Below, piece by piece: positions 19,134 to 29,120 of a stretch of DNA of 64,000 nucleotides (position 1 is its first letter; the number at the start of each line of letters is the position of its first letter). The notes below the pieces were generated by a model. That model had not been told where the DNA came from and searched no databases. It saw nothing but the letters and a program-made list of their open reading frames with translations. The DNA lies in the NCBI GenBank assembly GCA_900455085.1, contig UGTZ01000001.1, forward strand, positions 1,394,501 to 1,458,500. Direction: 5' to 3'. This stretch comes from Providencia rettgeri. GTDB lineage: Bacteria > Pseudomonadota > Gammaproteobacteria > Enterobacterales > Enterobacteriaceae. The position numbers and the translations under genes are program-made.

Positions 19134-19140
19134 TTATATG

Positions 19141-19165
19141 TGGTGAATTGTGGGGTAAAGTGGGT
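19141..19165 (+). promoter_or_regulatory. MraZ operator (TGGGN direct repeats)
   Basis: TGGTG (19141), TGGGG (19151) and TGGGT (19161) occur at exact 10-base steps. This is the spacing known for MraZ binding sites, in which TGGGN units are separated by 5 bases. It implies autoregulation of the dcw cluster by MraZ. Confidence 0.78.
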
Positions 19166-19195
19166 GAGTTGAAAATAAAAGGGGTTTAATCGGGT

Positions 19196-19654
19196 ATGTT
19201 TCGTGGGGCAACACTGGTTAATCTCGACAGCAAAGGGCGTCTAACCGTGCCAACTCGTTATCGAGGAATGCTGAACGAGGAATCGAAAGGGCAAATGGTT
19301 TGTACCATTGACCTTCACCAGCCATGCCTGTTGCTTTATACCTTACCCGAATGGGAGATTATCGAGGAAAAACTTTCTCGATTATCGACGATGAACCCAG
19401 CAGAACGACGCGTGCAACGGCTGTTATTAGGTCATGCAAGTGAATGCCAAATGGACAACGCGGGGCGTCTTTTGTTAGCCAGTACATTGCGTCAACACGC
19501 AGGGCTAACCAAAGAGGTCATGTTGGTTGGCCAGATTAATAAATTTGAACTTTGGGATGAACAGACTTGGTATCAGCAAGTGGAAGATGATATTGCCGCT
19601 GAGCGCCTTACCAATGAACCACTTTCAGCCCGCTTACAGGATTTGTCACTTTAA
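19196..19654 (+). CDS. mraZ: Transcriptional regulator MraZ
   Basis: AbrB/SpoVT-like DNA-binding protein of 152 residues that forms a ring and represses its own operon. Two MraZ half-domains each carry the family pattern: LDSKGRLTVPTRYR at residues 10-23 and MDNAGRLLLASTLR in the second half. First gene of the dcw cluster, directly behind the TGGGN repeats; rsmH follows 2 bases later. Confidence 0.95.
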   Translation: MFRGATLVNLDSKGRLTVPTRYRGMLNEESKGQMVCTIDLHQPCLLLYTLPEWEIIEEKLSRLSTMNPAERRVQRLLLGHASECQMDNAGRLLLASTLRQHAGLTKEVMLVGQINKFELWDEQTWYQQVEDDIAAERLTNEPLSARLQDLSL

Positions 19655-19656
19655 TA

Positions 19657-20610
19657 ATGACGCAACAGCAATTTAAACACGTAACAGTATTACTGGATGA
19701 AGCCGTGAACGGCTTAAACATTAAACCTAACGGTATCTATATCGATGGCACCTTTGGTCGTGGTGGCCATTCAAGGTTGATATTAAGCCAGCTTGGCGCA
19801 CAAGGAAGGTTAATCGCCATTGACCGTGATCCAGAAGCAATAAAAGCGGCACAAGCTATTGATGACCCACGTTTTATGATTAAACATGGCCCATTTTCTG
19901 CGATTGCAGAGTATGTGGAAGAAGAAGGGTTAGCAGGGAAAATTGATGGCGTATTACTGGATCTAGGGGTTTCTTCACCGCAGTTAGATGACCCAGAGCG
20001 CGGTTTTTCCTTTATGCGTGACGGGCCGTTAGATATGCGAATGGACCCAACCAGAGGGCAATCTGCACAGCAATGGTTGATGGACGCAGAAGCGGATGAC
20101 ATTGCTTGGGTATTGAAAACCTTTGGAGAAGAGCGTTTTGCGAAACGAATTGCCAGAGCGATTGTTGAACGTAACCATAACCCAGAAGAAGAGCCATTAA
20201 CACGTACACGGCATCTTGCAGAGTTAATTGCCAAAGTCAGTCCGATGAAAGACCGACATAAACACCCTGCAACACGTAGCTTCCAAGCGATTCGTATTTA
20301 TATCAATAGCGAATTGGAAGAGATTGAAAAAGCATTAGAAGGCGCAATGAACGTTTTAGCACCAAAAGGGCGCTTATCGGTTATCAGCTTCCATTCTTTG
20401 GAAGATAGATTAGTAAAACGGTTTATTCGCAAAAATAGTAAAGGGCCATCAGTACCAGCCGGTATTCCACTGACTGAAGCGCAAATTAAAGAATTAGGCG
20501 CAGCGCAGTTACGTGACCTAGGTAAGATGAAACCTTCGGAAAACGAAATTGACGAAAATCCTCGCGCACGGAGTTCTGTGTTGCGGTTTGCTGAAAAGGC
20601 GGCGGAATAA
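19657..20610 (+). CDS. rsmH: 16S rRNA m4C1402 methyltransferase RsmH
   Basis: SAM-dependent N4-methylation of C1402 in the 16S rRNA decoding site. 317 residues (E. coli 313). Motifs: HVTVLLDEAVNGL, SAM loop DGTFGRGGHS, LLDLGVSSPQLD, and ISFHSLEDRLVK near the end. Its stop TAA overlaps the ftsL ATG by one base (TAATG). Confidence 0.95.
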   Translation: MTQQQFKHVTVLLDEAVNGLNIKPNGIYIDGTFGRGGHSRLILSQLGAQGRLIAIDRDPEAIKAAQAIDDPRFMIKHGPFSAIAEYVEEEGLAGKIDGVLLDLGVSSPQLDDPERGFSFMRDGPLDMRMDPTRGQSAQQWLMDAEADDIAWVLKTFGEERFAKRIARAIVERNHNPEEEPLTRTRHLAELIAKVSPMKDRHKHPATRSFQAIRIYINSELEEIEKALEGAMNVLAPKGRLSVISFHSLEDRLVKRFIRKNSKGPSVPAGIPLTEAQIKELGAAQLRDLGKMKPSENEIDENPRARSSVLRFAEKAAE

Positions 20611-20930
20611 TGGTTCCAGAAAGGCACAGCCTAGCTCGCGTCATTGGGCGTGATTTATTTCGTTATGGCATCGTTCCTTTGATTTTATTGGCTGCAATTA
20701 TAATTAGTGCCGTTTTTGTTGTGACTACCGCACATGAGACGCGTTTGTTAACGGCAGCTAAAGATAAATTGTATGAAGAAAAAGACTTATTAGATATCGA
20801 ATGGCGCAATTTGATCCTTGAAGAAAACGCCCTTGCGAGCCATAGCCGAATAGAACGTTTGTCGGTTGAAAAATTACAGATGGTACAAGTTGAACCATCA
20901 CAAGAAAAAATTATTGTTTCTAAGCAATAA
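20610..20930 (+). CDS. ftsL: Cell division protein FtsL
   Basis: Bitopic divisome protein of 106 residues forming the FtsQLB complex. Short cytoplasmic N-terminus, one membrane span (IVPLILLAAIIISAVFVVTT, residues about 21-40), then a periplasmic coiled coil (LLTAAKDKLYEEKDLLDIEW). Length and position between rsmH and ftsI are as in the family. Confidence 0.92.
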   Translation: MVPERHSLARVIGRDLFRYGIVPLILLAAIIISAVFVVTTAHETRLLTAAKDKLYEEKDLLDIEWRNLILEENALASHSRIERLSVEKLQMVQVEPSQEKIIVSKQ

Positions 20931-20941
20931 AAAGGTTCCTA

Positions 20942-22707
20942 ATGAAAGCACCAAAAACAGCGAAAAATAAGAAACAAGAAGAAAGTACCAGCTTTGTCCG
21001 CTGGCGCTTTATTTTGCTGTGCGGATGCATTGTCTTGGCGTTAGCAGGGTTGCTGACGCGGGTGGCTTATCTGCAAATTATCGCACCAGAGAAACTGGTG
21101 AAAGAAGGTGATATGCGCTCTTTACGAGTGCAAGAAGTCGCAACTTCTCGAGGCATGATCAGCGACCGAGAAGGGCGGCAACTGGCGGTGAGTGTGCCAG
21201 TTAATGCAATTTGGGCTGACCCCAAAGAAGTGTTCGAAAAAGGGGGGATCAGCAATGACGAGCACTGGAAAGCATTAGCTGATGCCCTTGAGATCCCACT
21301 AGAACAAATTACCAGCAAAATATCGGCCAATCCAAGAGGCCGTTTTGTGTATTTAGCGCGTCAAGTTAACCCATCTATTGGCGATTACGTTAAAAAACTA
21401 AAAATACCCGGTATTTACTTACGCAAAGAGTCTCGTCGTTATTATCCATCAGGCCCAGTTACCGCTCACTTATTGGGGGTAACAAATATTGATGGCGAAG
21501 GCATTGAAGGTGTCGAGAAAAGCTTTGACCGTTGGTTAAAAGGTGCACCAGGTGAACGTACAGTTCGCAAAGACCGTAATGGGCGAGTGATTGAAACGAT
21601 TTCCTCCGTTGACAGCCAAGCTGCGCATAATCTGACATTAAGTATTGATGAACGCATTCAATCCATTGTTTACCGTGAATTAACACGTGGTGTACAGGAA
21701 AATAAAGCTGAATCGGGCGTGGCAATTTTAGTGGATGTTCATACCGGTGAAATTTTAGCAATGGCAAATAGTCCATCCTATAACCCAAATAATTTAACGG
21801 GTACATCAATGGATGCGATGCGTAACCGTGCTATTACCGATATTTTCGAGCCGGGCTCAACAGTGAAACCCATGGTGGTAATGAGTGCGCTACACAACAA
21901 AATTATTAAAGAAAACTCAGTAATTAATACTTATCCATATCGTATTAGTGGTCATGAGATCAAAGACGTAGCACGGTATGCTGAACTAACAATTACTGGG
22001 ATTTTACAGAAGTCGAGTAACGTAGGTGTTTCAAAACTTGCGTTAGCGATGCCTGCCACTGAGCTGGTGGATGTGTATAGCCGCTTTGGGTTTGGCAAGC
22101 CGACTAATCTGGGGTTAGTCGGGGAAAGTAGTGGCATCTTTCCAAGTAAAAAAACACGGTGGTCTGATTTAGAAAGGGCCACCTTTTCTTTTGGCTACGG
22201 GCAAATGGTAACACCGTTACAGTTAGCGCGAGCCTATGCAACTATCGGTAGTTTTGGTATTTATCGGCCATTATCTATCACGAAGGTTGACCCTCCTGTG
22301 TCAGGAACTCGTGTTTTTCCTGAGCCGATCATGCGAACAGTGGTTCATATGATGGAAAGTGTGGCTTTACCCGGAGGCGGGGAGCACGAGCAGCAATTAA
22401 AGGCTATCGCATTGCTATTAAAACAGGGACTGCGAAAAAAGTGGGTCCTGAAGGGCGTTACGTTGAGAAATATTTAGCTTATGCCGCGGGTGTGGCTCCT
22501 GCGAGTAACCCACGCTATGCGTTAGTGGTGCTCATCAATGAGCCTAGTGCAGGTAAATACTACGGTGGTGCGGTATCTGCACCGATATTTGGTTCAATCA
22601 TGGGAGGGGTTCTACGGTTGATGAACGTTGAACCCGATGCATTGCAACCAAATGAACAAAATGAAATTGTAAATAGTCAAAAAGAGGTTAAAAGTGGCAG
22701 ATCGTAA
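20942..22707 (+). CDS. ftsI: Septal peptidoglycan transpeptidase FtsI (PBP3; frameshifted)
   Basis: Class B penicillin-binding protein cross-linking septal peptidoglycan. Membrane anchor at residues about 22-42, then a dimerisation domain and the transpeptidase domain. Active-site motifs: SxxK as GSTVKP, SxN as KSSNVG, and KTGT after the break. One G is missing in the run 22379-22382: PGGGGTR-like sequence is expected, and correction gives AAIKGYRIAIKTGTAKKVGP and a 588-residue protein, equal to E. coli. As written the literal frame loses the KTG motif, which would be lethal. Overlaps murE by 14 bases. Confidence 0.93.
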
Positions 22708-24181
22708 TCTTTGTGATCTACTCTCACCCTTTGGTGTGAGCACAACTCCAATCTCACTGCGTGAGATGACGCTAGACAGTCGAAAGGCTGCCGCGGGCGA
22801 TCTGTTTATTGCAATAAAAGGCCATCAATCAGATGGGCGACACTATATTCCTCAAGCAATTGCTCAAGGGGTTTCTGCTGTGATAGCGGAAGCGGAAGGT
22901 GAAGCTGTTGAAGGTGAAATTCGTTTCGTTCATGGCGTCCCTGTCATTTATTTAAATGACCTGAATAATCGTTTATCAGCCCTTGCGGGGGAGTTTTATC
23001 AGCAGCCATCAGCTAATATGAAACTCGTTGGTGTGACGGGTACAAACGGTAAAACAACGACGACACAATTAATTGCTCAGTGGGCTCAAGGGCTAGGGGA
23101 AACTAGCGCTGTAATGGGAACCGTGGGTAATGGCCTATTAGGCCATGTGTCGCCAAGCGAAAATACTACCGGCTCTGCGGTAGATATCCAACTTGAATTG
23201 ACCCAATTATTGAACCAAAAAGCGACATTAACAGCGATGGAAGTGTCTTCCCATGGCTTAGTGCAAGGCCGAGTTGCTGCCTTACAGTTTGATGCCGCGG
23301 TGTTTACCAATTTAAGTCGTGATCACCTTGATTATCATGGCGATATGGAAAGCTATGAAGCCGCAAAATGGCTGTTGTTTTCCACGCATAATACAAAATC
23401 GCAAATCATTAATGCGGATGATGCTATTGGCTTGAAATGGCTACAACGTTTACCACAGGCGTGCGCAGTGACCATGGAAAACCGCATTCCAAATGACTGG
23501 CAAGGCCCATGGCTAAAAGCCACTGAGGTTGAATATCACGATAAAGGTGCCAGCATCCATTTTGATTCCTCATGGGGAAATGGGCGCTTTGAAAGCCCAT
23601 TAATGGGTGCATTTAATGTCAGCAATTTATTAGTGGCAATGGCAACTTTACTAATGATGGATTATCCGTTAGATAAACTGCTGGCTACTACCTCTTCATT
23701 ATCACCAGTATGTGGGCGTATGGAAGTATTCAGTGCACCGAATAAACCGACAGTCGTCGTTGATTATGCGCATACTCCTGATGCCTTAGAAAAAGCTTTA
23801 GCGGCAGCACGCTTACATTGCAAAGGTCAATTATGGTGTGTATTTGGTTGCGGTGGTGACCGTGACAAAGGCAAGCGTCCACTAATGGGGGCTGCTGCAG
23901 AAGAGTATGCAGATAAAATCGTGATCACAGACGACAACCCGCGCAGTGAAGACCCTATCGATATTATTAATGATATTATGGCGGGCTTATTAGATTCCAG
24001 CCGTGCTTTGGCCATACCGGGTCGTCCAGAAGCCGTGACAAACACTATTTTGCAGGCATCTCCTGATGATGTGATTGTGATTGCAGGTAAGGGGCACGAA
24101 GATTATCAAATTATTGGTCAGCGCAAGTTAGATTACTCAGACCGTCTAACGGTAGCTCGTTTGTTGGGGGTAATCGCATGA
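22694..24181 (+). CDS. murE: UDP-MurNAc-tripeptide ligase MurE
   Basis: Adds meso-diaminopimelate to UDP-MurNAc-L-Ala-D-Glu in the cytoplasm. 495 residues. ATP-binding GVTGTNGKTTTT near residue 115. The DAP-specificity motif DNPRSEDP is present, and the enzyme ends in DDVIVIAGKGHEDYQIIG. GTG start inside the end of ftsI, with AAAGAGG upstream. Stop overlaps the murF start (ATGA). Confidence 0.96.
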   Translation: MADRNLCDLLSPFGVSTTPISLREMTLDSRKAAAGDLFIAIKGHQSDGRHYIPQAIAQGVSAVIAEAEGEAVEGEIRFVHGVPVIYLNDLNNRLSALAGEFYQQPSANMKLVGVTGTNGKTTTTQLIAQWAQGLGETSAVMGTVGNGLLGHVSPSENTTGSAVDIQLELTQLLNQKATLTAMEVSSHGLVQGRVAALQFDAAVFTNLSRDHLDYHGDMESYEAAKWLLFSTHNTKSQIINADDAIGLKWLQRLPQACAVTMENRIPNDWQGPWLKATEVEYHDKGASIHFDSSWGNGRFESPLMGAFNVSNLLVAMATLLMMDYPLDKLLATTSSLSPVCGRMEVFSAPNKPTVVVDYAHTPDALEKALAAARLHCKGQLWCVFGCGGDRDKGKRPLMGAAAEEYADKIVITDDNPRSEDPIDIINDIMAGLLDSSRALAIPGRPEAVTNTILQASPDDVIVIAGKGHEDYQIIGQRKLDYSDRLTVARLLGVIA

Positions 24182-25542
24182 TCTCTTTAACCCTCGCTCA
24201 ACTGGCACAAATTACCCAAGGGCAGATTGAATCTGCTCCAGACACCAATGCAATGGTTAACGCGGTTAGTACTGATAGCCGCAAAATTGCTGAAAATTGC
24301 CTATTCATTGCGTTAAAAGGTGAGCGCTTTGACGCCCATGATTTTGTACAGCAAGTCGTTATGGCGGGCGCTAAAGCGTTACTCGTTGAGCGCAAACTGG
24401 AAGTGGATTGCTCACAAATCATTGTGAAAGACACGCGTATTGCGATGGGCCAACTGGCTGCATGGGTTCGTCAGCAGAGTAGAGCCCGGGTCGTTGGCTT
24501 GACGGGGTCTTCAGGCAAAACATCGGTCAAAGAAATGACTGCGTCCATTTTATCTGAGCGCGGTAAAACCTTATATACTGCTGGTAATTTAAACAACGAT
24601 ATAGGTGTGCCTTTGACCCTATTTCGTTTAACCCATGATGATGATTTCGCAGTGATAGAAATGGGCGCTAATCATCCAAATGAAATTGCCTACACAACCA
24701 ATATTGTCAAACCAGAAGCCGCATTAGTTAACAATTTATTTGCTGCACACTTAGCGGGTTTTGGTTCACCGGAAGGGGTTGCTAAAGCGAAAGGTGAAAT
24801 TTATCAAGGTATTCCAGAAGAAGGAACCGCAATTGTTAACCTTGATAGCTACAGTGAAAAGTGGCAGTTTCAGCCACGTCAAACCGTTTGGTATTACTCA
24901 CTAACGCCACAAGCAAAAGTGGATTTCTATCCTTCTGATATCCAAGTGAACCAGCTGACAACGGATTTTGTGTTACACACTCCCGTTGGTAGTGTTGATA
25001 TCACCTTGCCATTACCAGGGCTGCATAACATCGCTAATGTGTTAGCGGCGAGTGCATTAGCCATTTCAGTCGGTGCTAGCCTCGACAATATTAAAAATGG
25101 CTTAGCGAAAACGAAGTCGGTACCGGGGCGGTTATACCCTGTGCGCTTAGCGGAGCACAAGGTGGTTTTAGACGACACTTATAACGCAAATGATGGTTCG
25201 ATGATCGCAGCAATCCATGTTCTCGAAAAAATGCCAGGTTACCGCATCTTAGTGGTGGGGGACATGGGTGAACTGGGCGATTATGCAGAAGATTGCCATC
25301 AGCGTGTTGGTGTCGCCGCTAAACAAGCAGGCTTAGACAAAGTATTCAGTGTTGGTCAATTAAGTGAGTTGATCAGCCAATTTAGTGAATGTGGTGAGCA
25401 TTTCACAGTGAAATCCGATTTATTAACCCGACTAATTCCGCTAGCACAGCAGAAGGACGTTGTTTCTATTTTAGTTAAAGGTTCACGCAGTTCCGCGATG
25501 GAAGATGTTGTGAATGCATTGAAGGAGTGCTTCGAATGTTAG
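24178..25542 (+). CDS. murF: UDP-MurNAc-pentapeptide synthetase MurF
   Basis: Adds D-Ala-D-Ala to the UDP-MurNAc-tripeptide. 454 residues (E. coli 452). Mur ligase fold with P-loop GLTGSSGKTSVKEM near residue 108, AVIEMGANHPNEIAYT, and the C-terminal domain with VVGDMGELG. Overlaps murE by four bases and mraY by seven. Confidence 0.95.
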   Translation: MISLTLAQLAQITQGQIESAPDTNAMVNAVSTDSRKIAENCLFIALKGERFDAHDFVQQVVMAGAKALLVERKLEVDCSQIIVKDTRIAMGQLAAWVRQQSRARVVGLTGSSGKTSVKEMTASILSERGKTLYTAGNLNNDIGVPLTLFRLTHDDDFAVIEMGANHPNEIAYTTNIVKPEAALVNNLFAAHLAGFGSPEGVAKAKGEIYQGIPEEGTAIVNLDSYSEKWQFQPRQTVWYYSLTPQAKVDFYPSDIQVNQLTTDFVLHTPVGSVDITLPLPGLHNIANVLAASALAISVGASLDNIKNGLAKTKSVPGRLYPVRLAEHKVVLDDTYNANDGSMIAAIHVLEKMPGYRILVVGDMGELGDYAEDCHQRVGVAAKQAGLDKVFSVGQLSELISQFSECGEHFTVKSDLLTRLIPLAQQKDVVSILVKGSRSSAMEDVVNALKECFEC

Positions 25543-26618
25543 TCTGGCTTGCCGAAATGTTGGTCCACAAGTTTTCTGTTCTGAACGTCTTTTCTTATTT
25601 GACGTTCAGGGCCATTGTCGGTTTGCTGACGGCACTTGCCATTGCTTTGTGGATGGGGCCGCATTTAATTGCTTATTTACAAAAAATGCAAATAGGCCAA
25701 GTCGTTCGTAATGAAGGCCCTGAGTCTCACTTTAGTAAGCGCGGAACCCCAACTATGGGCGGGTTATTGATTTTATTTTCAATCACCGTTTCAACTTTGT
25801 TATGGGCTCGCTTAGACAACCCTTATGTTTGGTGTGTATTACTTGTGTTAGTTGGCTATGGCATTGTCGGTTTTGTTGATGACTACCGTAAAGTGGTACG
25901 TAAAGACACTCGTGGTCTAATCGCACGTTGGAAATATTTTTGGCAATCCGTGATTGCGTTAATTGTTGCCTTTTCCATGTACGCGATTGGTAAAGACACC
26001 CCAGCAACGCAGCTAGTGGTGCCATTTTTTAAAGATGTGATGCCACAACTGGGCATGCTGTATATTTTGCTGACTTACTTTGTGATTGTAGGAACCAGTA
26101 ACGCAGTAAACCTAACAGATGGTTTGGATGGCTTGGCTATCATGCCAACGGTATTTGTCGCTGCAGGTTTTGCATTAGTGGCATGGGCAACAGGTAATGT
26201 TAATTTTGCCAGTTACTTACATATTCCATTTTTACCACATGCAGGTGAATTAGTGATTGTCTGTACTGCCATTGTGGGGGCAGGGTTAGGCTTCTTATGG
26301 TTTAACACATATCCAGCCCAAGTATTTATGGGTGATGTTGGCTCATTGGCTCTTGGTGGTGCACTAGGAACTATCGCTGTATTACTGCGCCAAGAGTTTT
26401 TATTAGTGATTATGGGTGGTGTGTTTGTGGTTGAGACATTATCCGTTATTTTACAAGTCGGTTCATTTAAATTGCGCGGGCAACGTATTTTCCGCATGGC
26501 ACCAATTCATCACCATTATGAATTGAAGGGTTGGCCAGAACCTCGCGTTATCGTGCGCTTCTGGATTATCTCATTAATGTTAGTCCTCATTGGGCTGGCA
26601 ACCTTGAAGGTGCGTTAA
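25536..26618 (+). CDS. mraY: Phospho-MurNAc-pentapeptide translocase MraY
   Basis: Integral membrane enzyme making lipid I from UDP-MurNAc-pentapeptide and undecaprenyl phosphate. 360 residues, ten membrane segments expected. Signatures: HFSKRGTPTMGG, the aspartate pair in GFVDDYRKVVRKDT, NAVNLTDGLDGLA, and RMAPIHHHYELKGW. The ATG at 25536 (MLVWLAE) matches E. coli and has AAGGAG upstream; an earlier in-frame start is not needed. Confidence 0.96.
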   Translation: MLVWLAEMLVHKFSVLNVFSYLTFRAIVGLLTALAIALWMGPHLIAYLQKMQIGQVVRNEGPESHFSKRGTPTMGGLLILFSITVSTLLWARLDNPYVWCVLLVLVGYGIVGFVDDYRKVVRKDTRGLIARWKYFWQSVIALIVAFSMYAIGKDTPATQLVVPFFKDVMPQLGMLYILLTYFVIVGTSNAVNLTDGLDGLAIMPTVFVAAGFALVAWATGNVNFASYLHIPFLPHAGELVIVCTAIVGAGLGFLWFNTYPAQVFMGDVGSLALGGALGTIAVLLRQEFLLVIMGGVFVVETLSVILQVGSFKLRGQRIFRMAPIHHHYELKGWPEPRVIVRFWIISLMLVLIGLATLKVR

Positions 26619-26619
26619 G

Positions 26620-27930
26620 ATGGTCGATTATCAGGGTAAGAACGTCGTTATTATTGGGCTGGGGATCACTGGCCTATCTTGCGTTCATTTTTTCCTTGCG
26701 CGCGGCGTAGTGCCTCGTGTTATGGATACCCGTGCAGTGCCTCCGGGGGTAGATAAACTCCCTGCGAATGTGGAATGCCATAGTGGCAGCTTGAATAATA
26801 GCTGGTTACAGGCAGCCGATTTAATTGTCGCGAGTCCAGGGATTGCGTTGGCAACACCTCAGTTGCAGGAAGCGGCAGAAAACGGCATCGAAATTGTGGG
26901 TGATATCGAATTGTTTTGTCGTGAAGCCGATGCACCGATTGTCGCCATTACAGGTTCAAATGGTAAAAGTACCGTCACGTCATTGGTTGGTGAAATGGCT
27001 AAAGCTGCGGGTATTTCAGTTGGTGTTGGTGGCAATATTGGTACGCCAGCACTTTCATTACTCAATGCAGGGCATCGTCTATACGTTTTAGAACTTTCCA
27101 GCTTCCAATTAGAAACCACTTCAAGTTTAGAAGCGAGCGCCGCGACAGTCTTAAATATTAGTGAAGACCATATGGATAGATATCCATTAGGTCTAGCACA
27201 GTACCGTGAAGCGAAATTAAAAATTTATCAGAATGCCAAAAATTGCATTGTTAACTTACAAGATGCACTGACCTTACCTGTCAATCATACCTTGGAAGAA
27301 TGTATTAGCTTTGGCTTAAATGGTGGTGATTATTTCTTTGATACCCAAAAACGGGTGTTAGTGGCTCAAGGAAAAGAGCTGCTTGATGTCAATGAAATGC
27401 ACTTAACTGGCCAACACAATTACCTCAATGCGTTAGCCGCGCTAGCACTGGCAGATGCGGTGAGTATTCCTCGCCCAGCTTGCCTTCAAGTATTGAAAGA
27501 CTATGCGGGGCTAGCACATCGTTTCGAATTAGTGTTATTCAATAACGGTGTTCGCTGGATTAATGACTCTAAAGCCACCAATGTTGGAAGTACTGAAGCG
27601 GCGTTAAATGGGTTACACGTGGACGGCAATATCTACTTATTATTAGGTGGTGATGGCAAGTCAGCTGACTTTTCACCATTAAAACAATATATTGCTGCGG
27701 ATAACTACCGTTTATATTGCTTTGGCCGTGATGGCAAAGAGTTAGCAGATATGGCACCTGAAAAATCAGTTTTGACTGAGACGATGGAACAAAGCTTACG
27801 CCAAATTGCGCCTCAACTAAAAGCGGGGGACATGGTGCTGTTATCCCCAGCATGCGCCAGTTTGGATCAGTTTAAAAGTTTTGAGCAGCGTGGAACTGTC
27901 TTTGCTCAATTAGCCCAGGAGCTAGGTTAA
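26620..27930 (+). CDS. murD: UDP-MurNAc-L-alanine:D-glutamate ligase MurD
   Basis: Adds D-glutamate to UDP-MurNAc-L-Ala. 436 residues (E. coli 438). Start VVIIGLGITGLSCVHFFL binds UDP; P-loop AITGSNGKSTVTSLV near residue 110; INDSKATNVGSTEAAL is the C-terminal-domain family motif. Overlaps ftsW by one base (TAATG). Confidence 0.95.
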   Translation: MVDYQGKNVVIIGLGITGLSCVHFFLARGVVPRVMDTRAVPPGVDKLPANVECHSGSLNNSWLQAADLIVASPGIALATPQLQEAAENGIEIVGDIELFCREADAPIVAITGSNGKSTVTSLVGEMAKAAGISVGVGGNIGTPALSLLNAGHRLYVLELSSFQLETTSSLEASAATVLNISEDHMDRYPLGLAQYREAKLKIYQNAKNCIVNLQDALTLPVNHTLEECISFGLNGGDYFFDTQKRVLVAQGKELLDVNEMHLTGQHNYLNALAALALADAVSIPRPACLQVLKDYAGLAHRFELVLFNNGVRWINDSKATNVGSTEAALNGLHVDGNIYLLLGGDGKSADFSPLKQYIAADNYRLYCFGRDGKELADMAPEKSVLTETMEQSLRQIAPQLKAGDMVLLSPACASLDQFKSFEQRGTVFAQLAQELG

Positions 27931-29120
27931 TGACGATACCGGGTGCGATGCGTTTAAAAAATTGGGTCATTGGTGAAAAAAATGGCGTGATTTCAGGCTC
28001 AACGCTTTACGACCGTACACTGGTGTGGTTGGCATTCGGTTTAGCCGCGGTTGGTTTTATTATGGTCACCTCTGCGTCCATGCCAGTTGGCCAGCGCTTA
28101 ACCGAAGATCCGTTTTATTTTGCTAAGCGTGATGTGGTGTATATCGTTATCGCATTTATTTTAGCTCTAGGTGTTATGCGTATTCCGATGGCGGTTTGGG
28201 AGAAGTACAACTTCATATTGTTGATGGCTTCTCTTGGCATGTTAGTCGTGGTGTTGGTAGCAGGGAGTTCAGTTAACGGGGCATCACGCTGGATAGACAT
28301 CGGTTTGGTAAAAATTCAGCCGGCAGAAATTTCGAAATTTACGTTGTTTTGCTACGTATCCAGTTATTTAGTGCGTAAATCTGATGAAGTCAGAACCCGT
28401 TTTCTTGGCTTTATCAAACCGATGTGTATTTTGATTGTTATGGCGTCTTTGCTTTTATTACAGCCTGACTTAGGGACAGTTATCGTCTTAGTGGTTACCA
28501 CTCTCGGGTTGTTGTTTTTAGCAGGAGCAAGGTTAGCCCCCTTTATTATTGGTATTGCCGCTTGTGCGGTGGGGGTATTGGCTTTGATTTGGTTCGAGCC
28601 GTACCGCTTACGTCGAGTCACGTCATTTTTGAATCCATGGGATGACCCGTTTGGAAGTGGTTATCAGCTAACTCAATCTTTAATGGCCTTTGGTCGTGGT
28701 GAAGTATTTGGGCAAGGGCTTGGAAATTCAGTACAAAAATTAGAATATTTGCCAGAAGCACACACAGACTTTATTTTCTCGGTTTTAGCTGAGGAGCTCG
28801 GGTACTTTGGCGTTGTATTGGTTCTGCTGATGGTCTTTATGTTGGCATTTAGAGCAATGATGATCGGCCGTCGTGCATTGATGTCAAACCAATTATTCGG
28901 TGGTTATTTGGCTTGTTCTATTGGTATTTGGTTTACCTTCCAAGCGTTAGTTAACGTTGGCGCCGCATCAGGTATGTTACCGACAAAAGGTTTAACACTA
29001 CCGCTAATTAGTTATGGTGGTTCGAGTTTACTGGTGATGGCTGCTGCCATTGCGATATTACTGAGAATTGATTTTGAAACACGCCTTGAAAAAAGCGCAG
29101 GCGTTTGTAAGGAGCACTAA
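27930..29120 (+). CDS. ftsW: Septal peptidoglycan glycosyltransferase FtsW
   Basis: SEDS-family polytopic membrane protein that polymerises lipid II at the septum with FtsI. 396 residues, about ten membrane segments. Family features: GASRWIDIGLVKIQPAEISKF, LLLQPDLGTVIVL, PEAHTDFIFSVLAEELG, and the C-terminal LPLISYGGSSLL. Directly followed by murG without a gap. Confidence 0.95.
   Translation: MTIPGAMRLKNWVIGEKNGVISGSTLYDRTLVWLAFGLAAVGFIMVTSASMPVGQRLTEDPFYFAKRDVVYIVIAFILALGVMRIPMAVWEKYNFILLMASLGMLVVVLVAGSSVNGASRWIDIGLVKIQPAEISKFTLFCYVSSYLVRKSDEVRTRFLGFIKPMCILIVMASLLLLQPDLGTVIVLVVTTLGLLFLAGARLAPFIIGIAACAVGVLALIWFEPYRLRRVTSFLNPWDDPFGSGYQLTQSLMAFGRGEVFGQGLGNSVQKLEYLPEAHTDFIFSVLAEELGYFGVVLVLLMVFMLAFRAMMIGRRALMSNQLFGGYLACSIGIWFTFQALVNVGAASGMLPTKGLTLPLISYGGSSLLVMAAAIAILLRIDFETRLEKSAGVCKEH

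Noticed and set aside
18992..19189. 65-codon frame just before mraZ
   Set aside because: It runs through the promoter and MraZ repeats and has no ribosome site or recognisable features.
19737..20234. 165-codon minus-strand frame inside rsmH
   Set aside because: Shadow of the rsmH coding sequence with no independent start signal.
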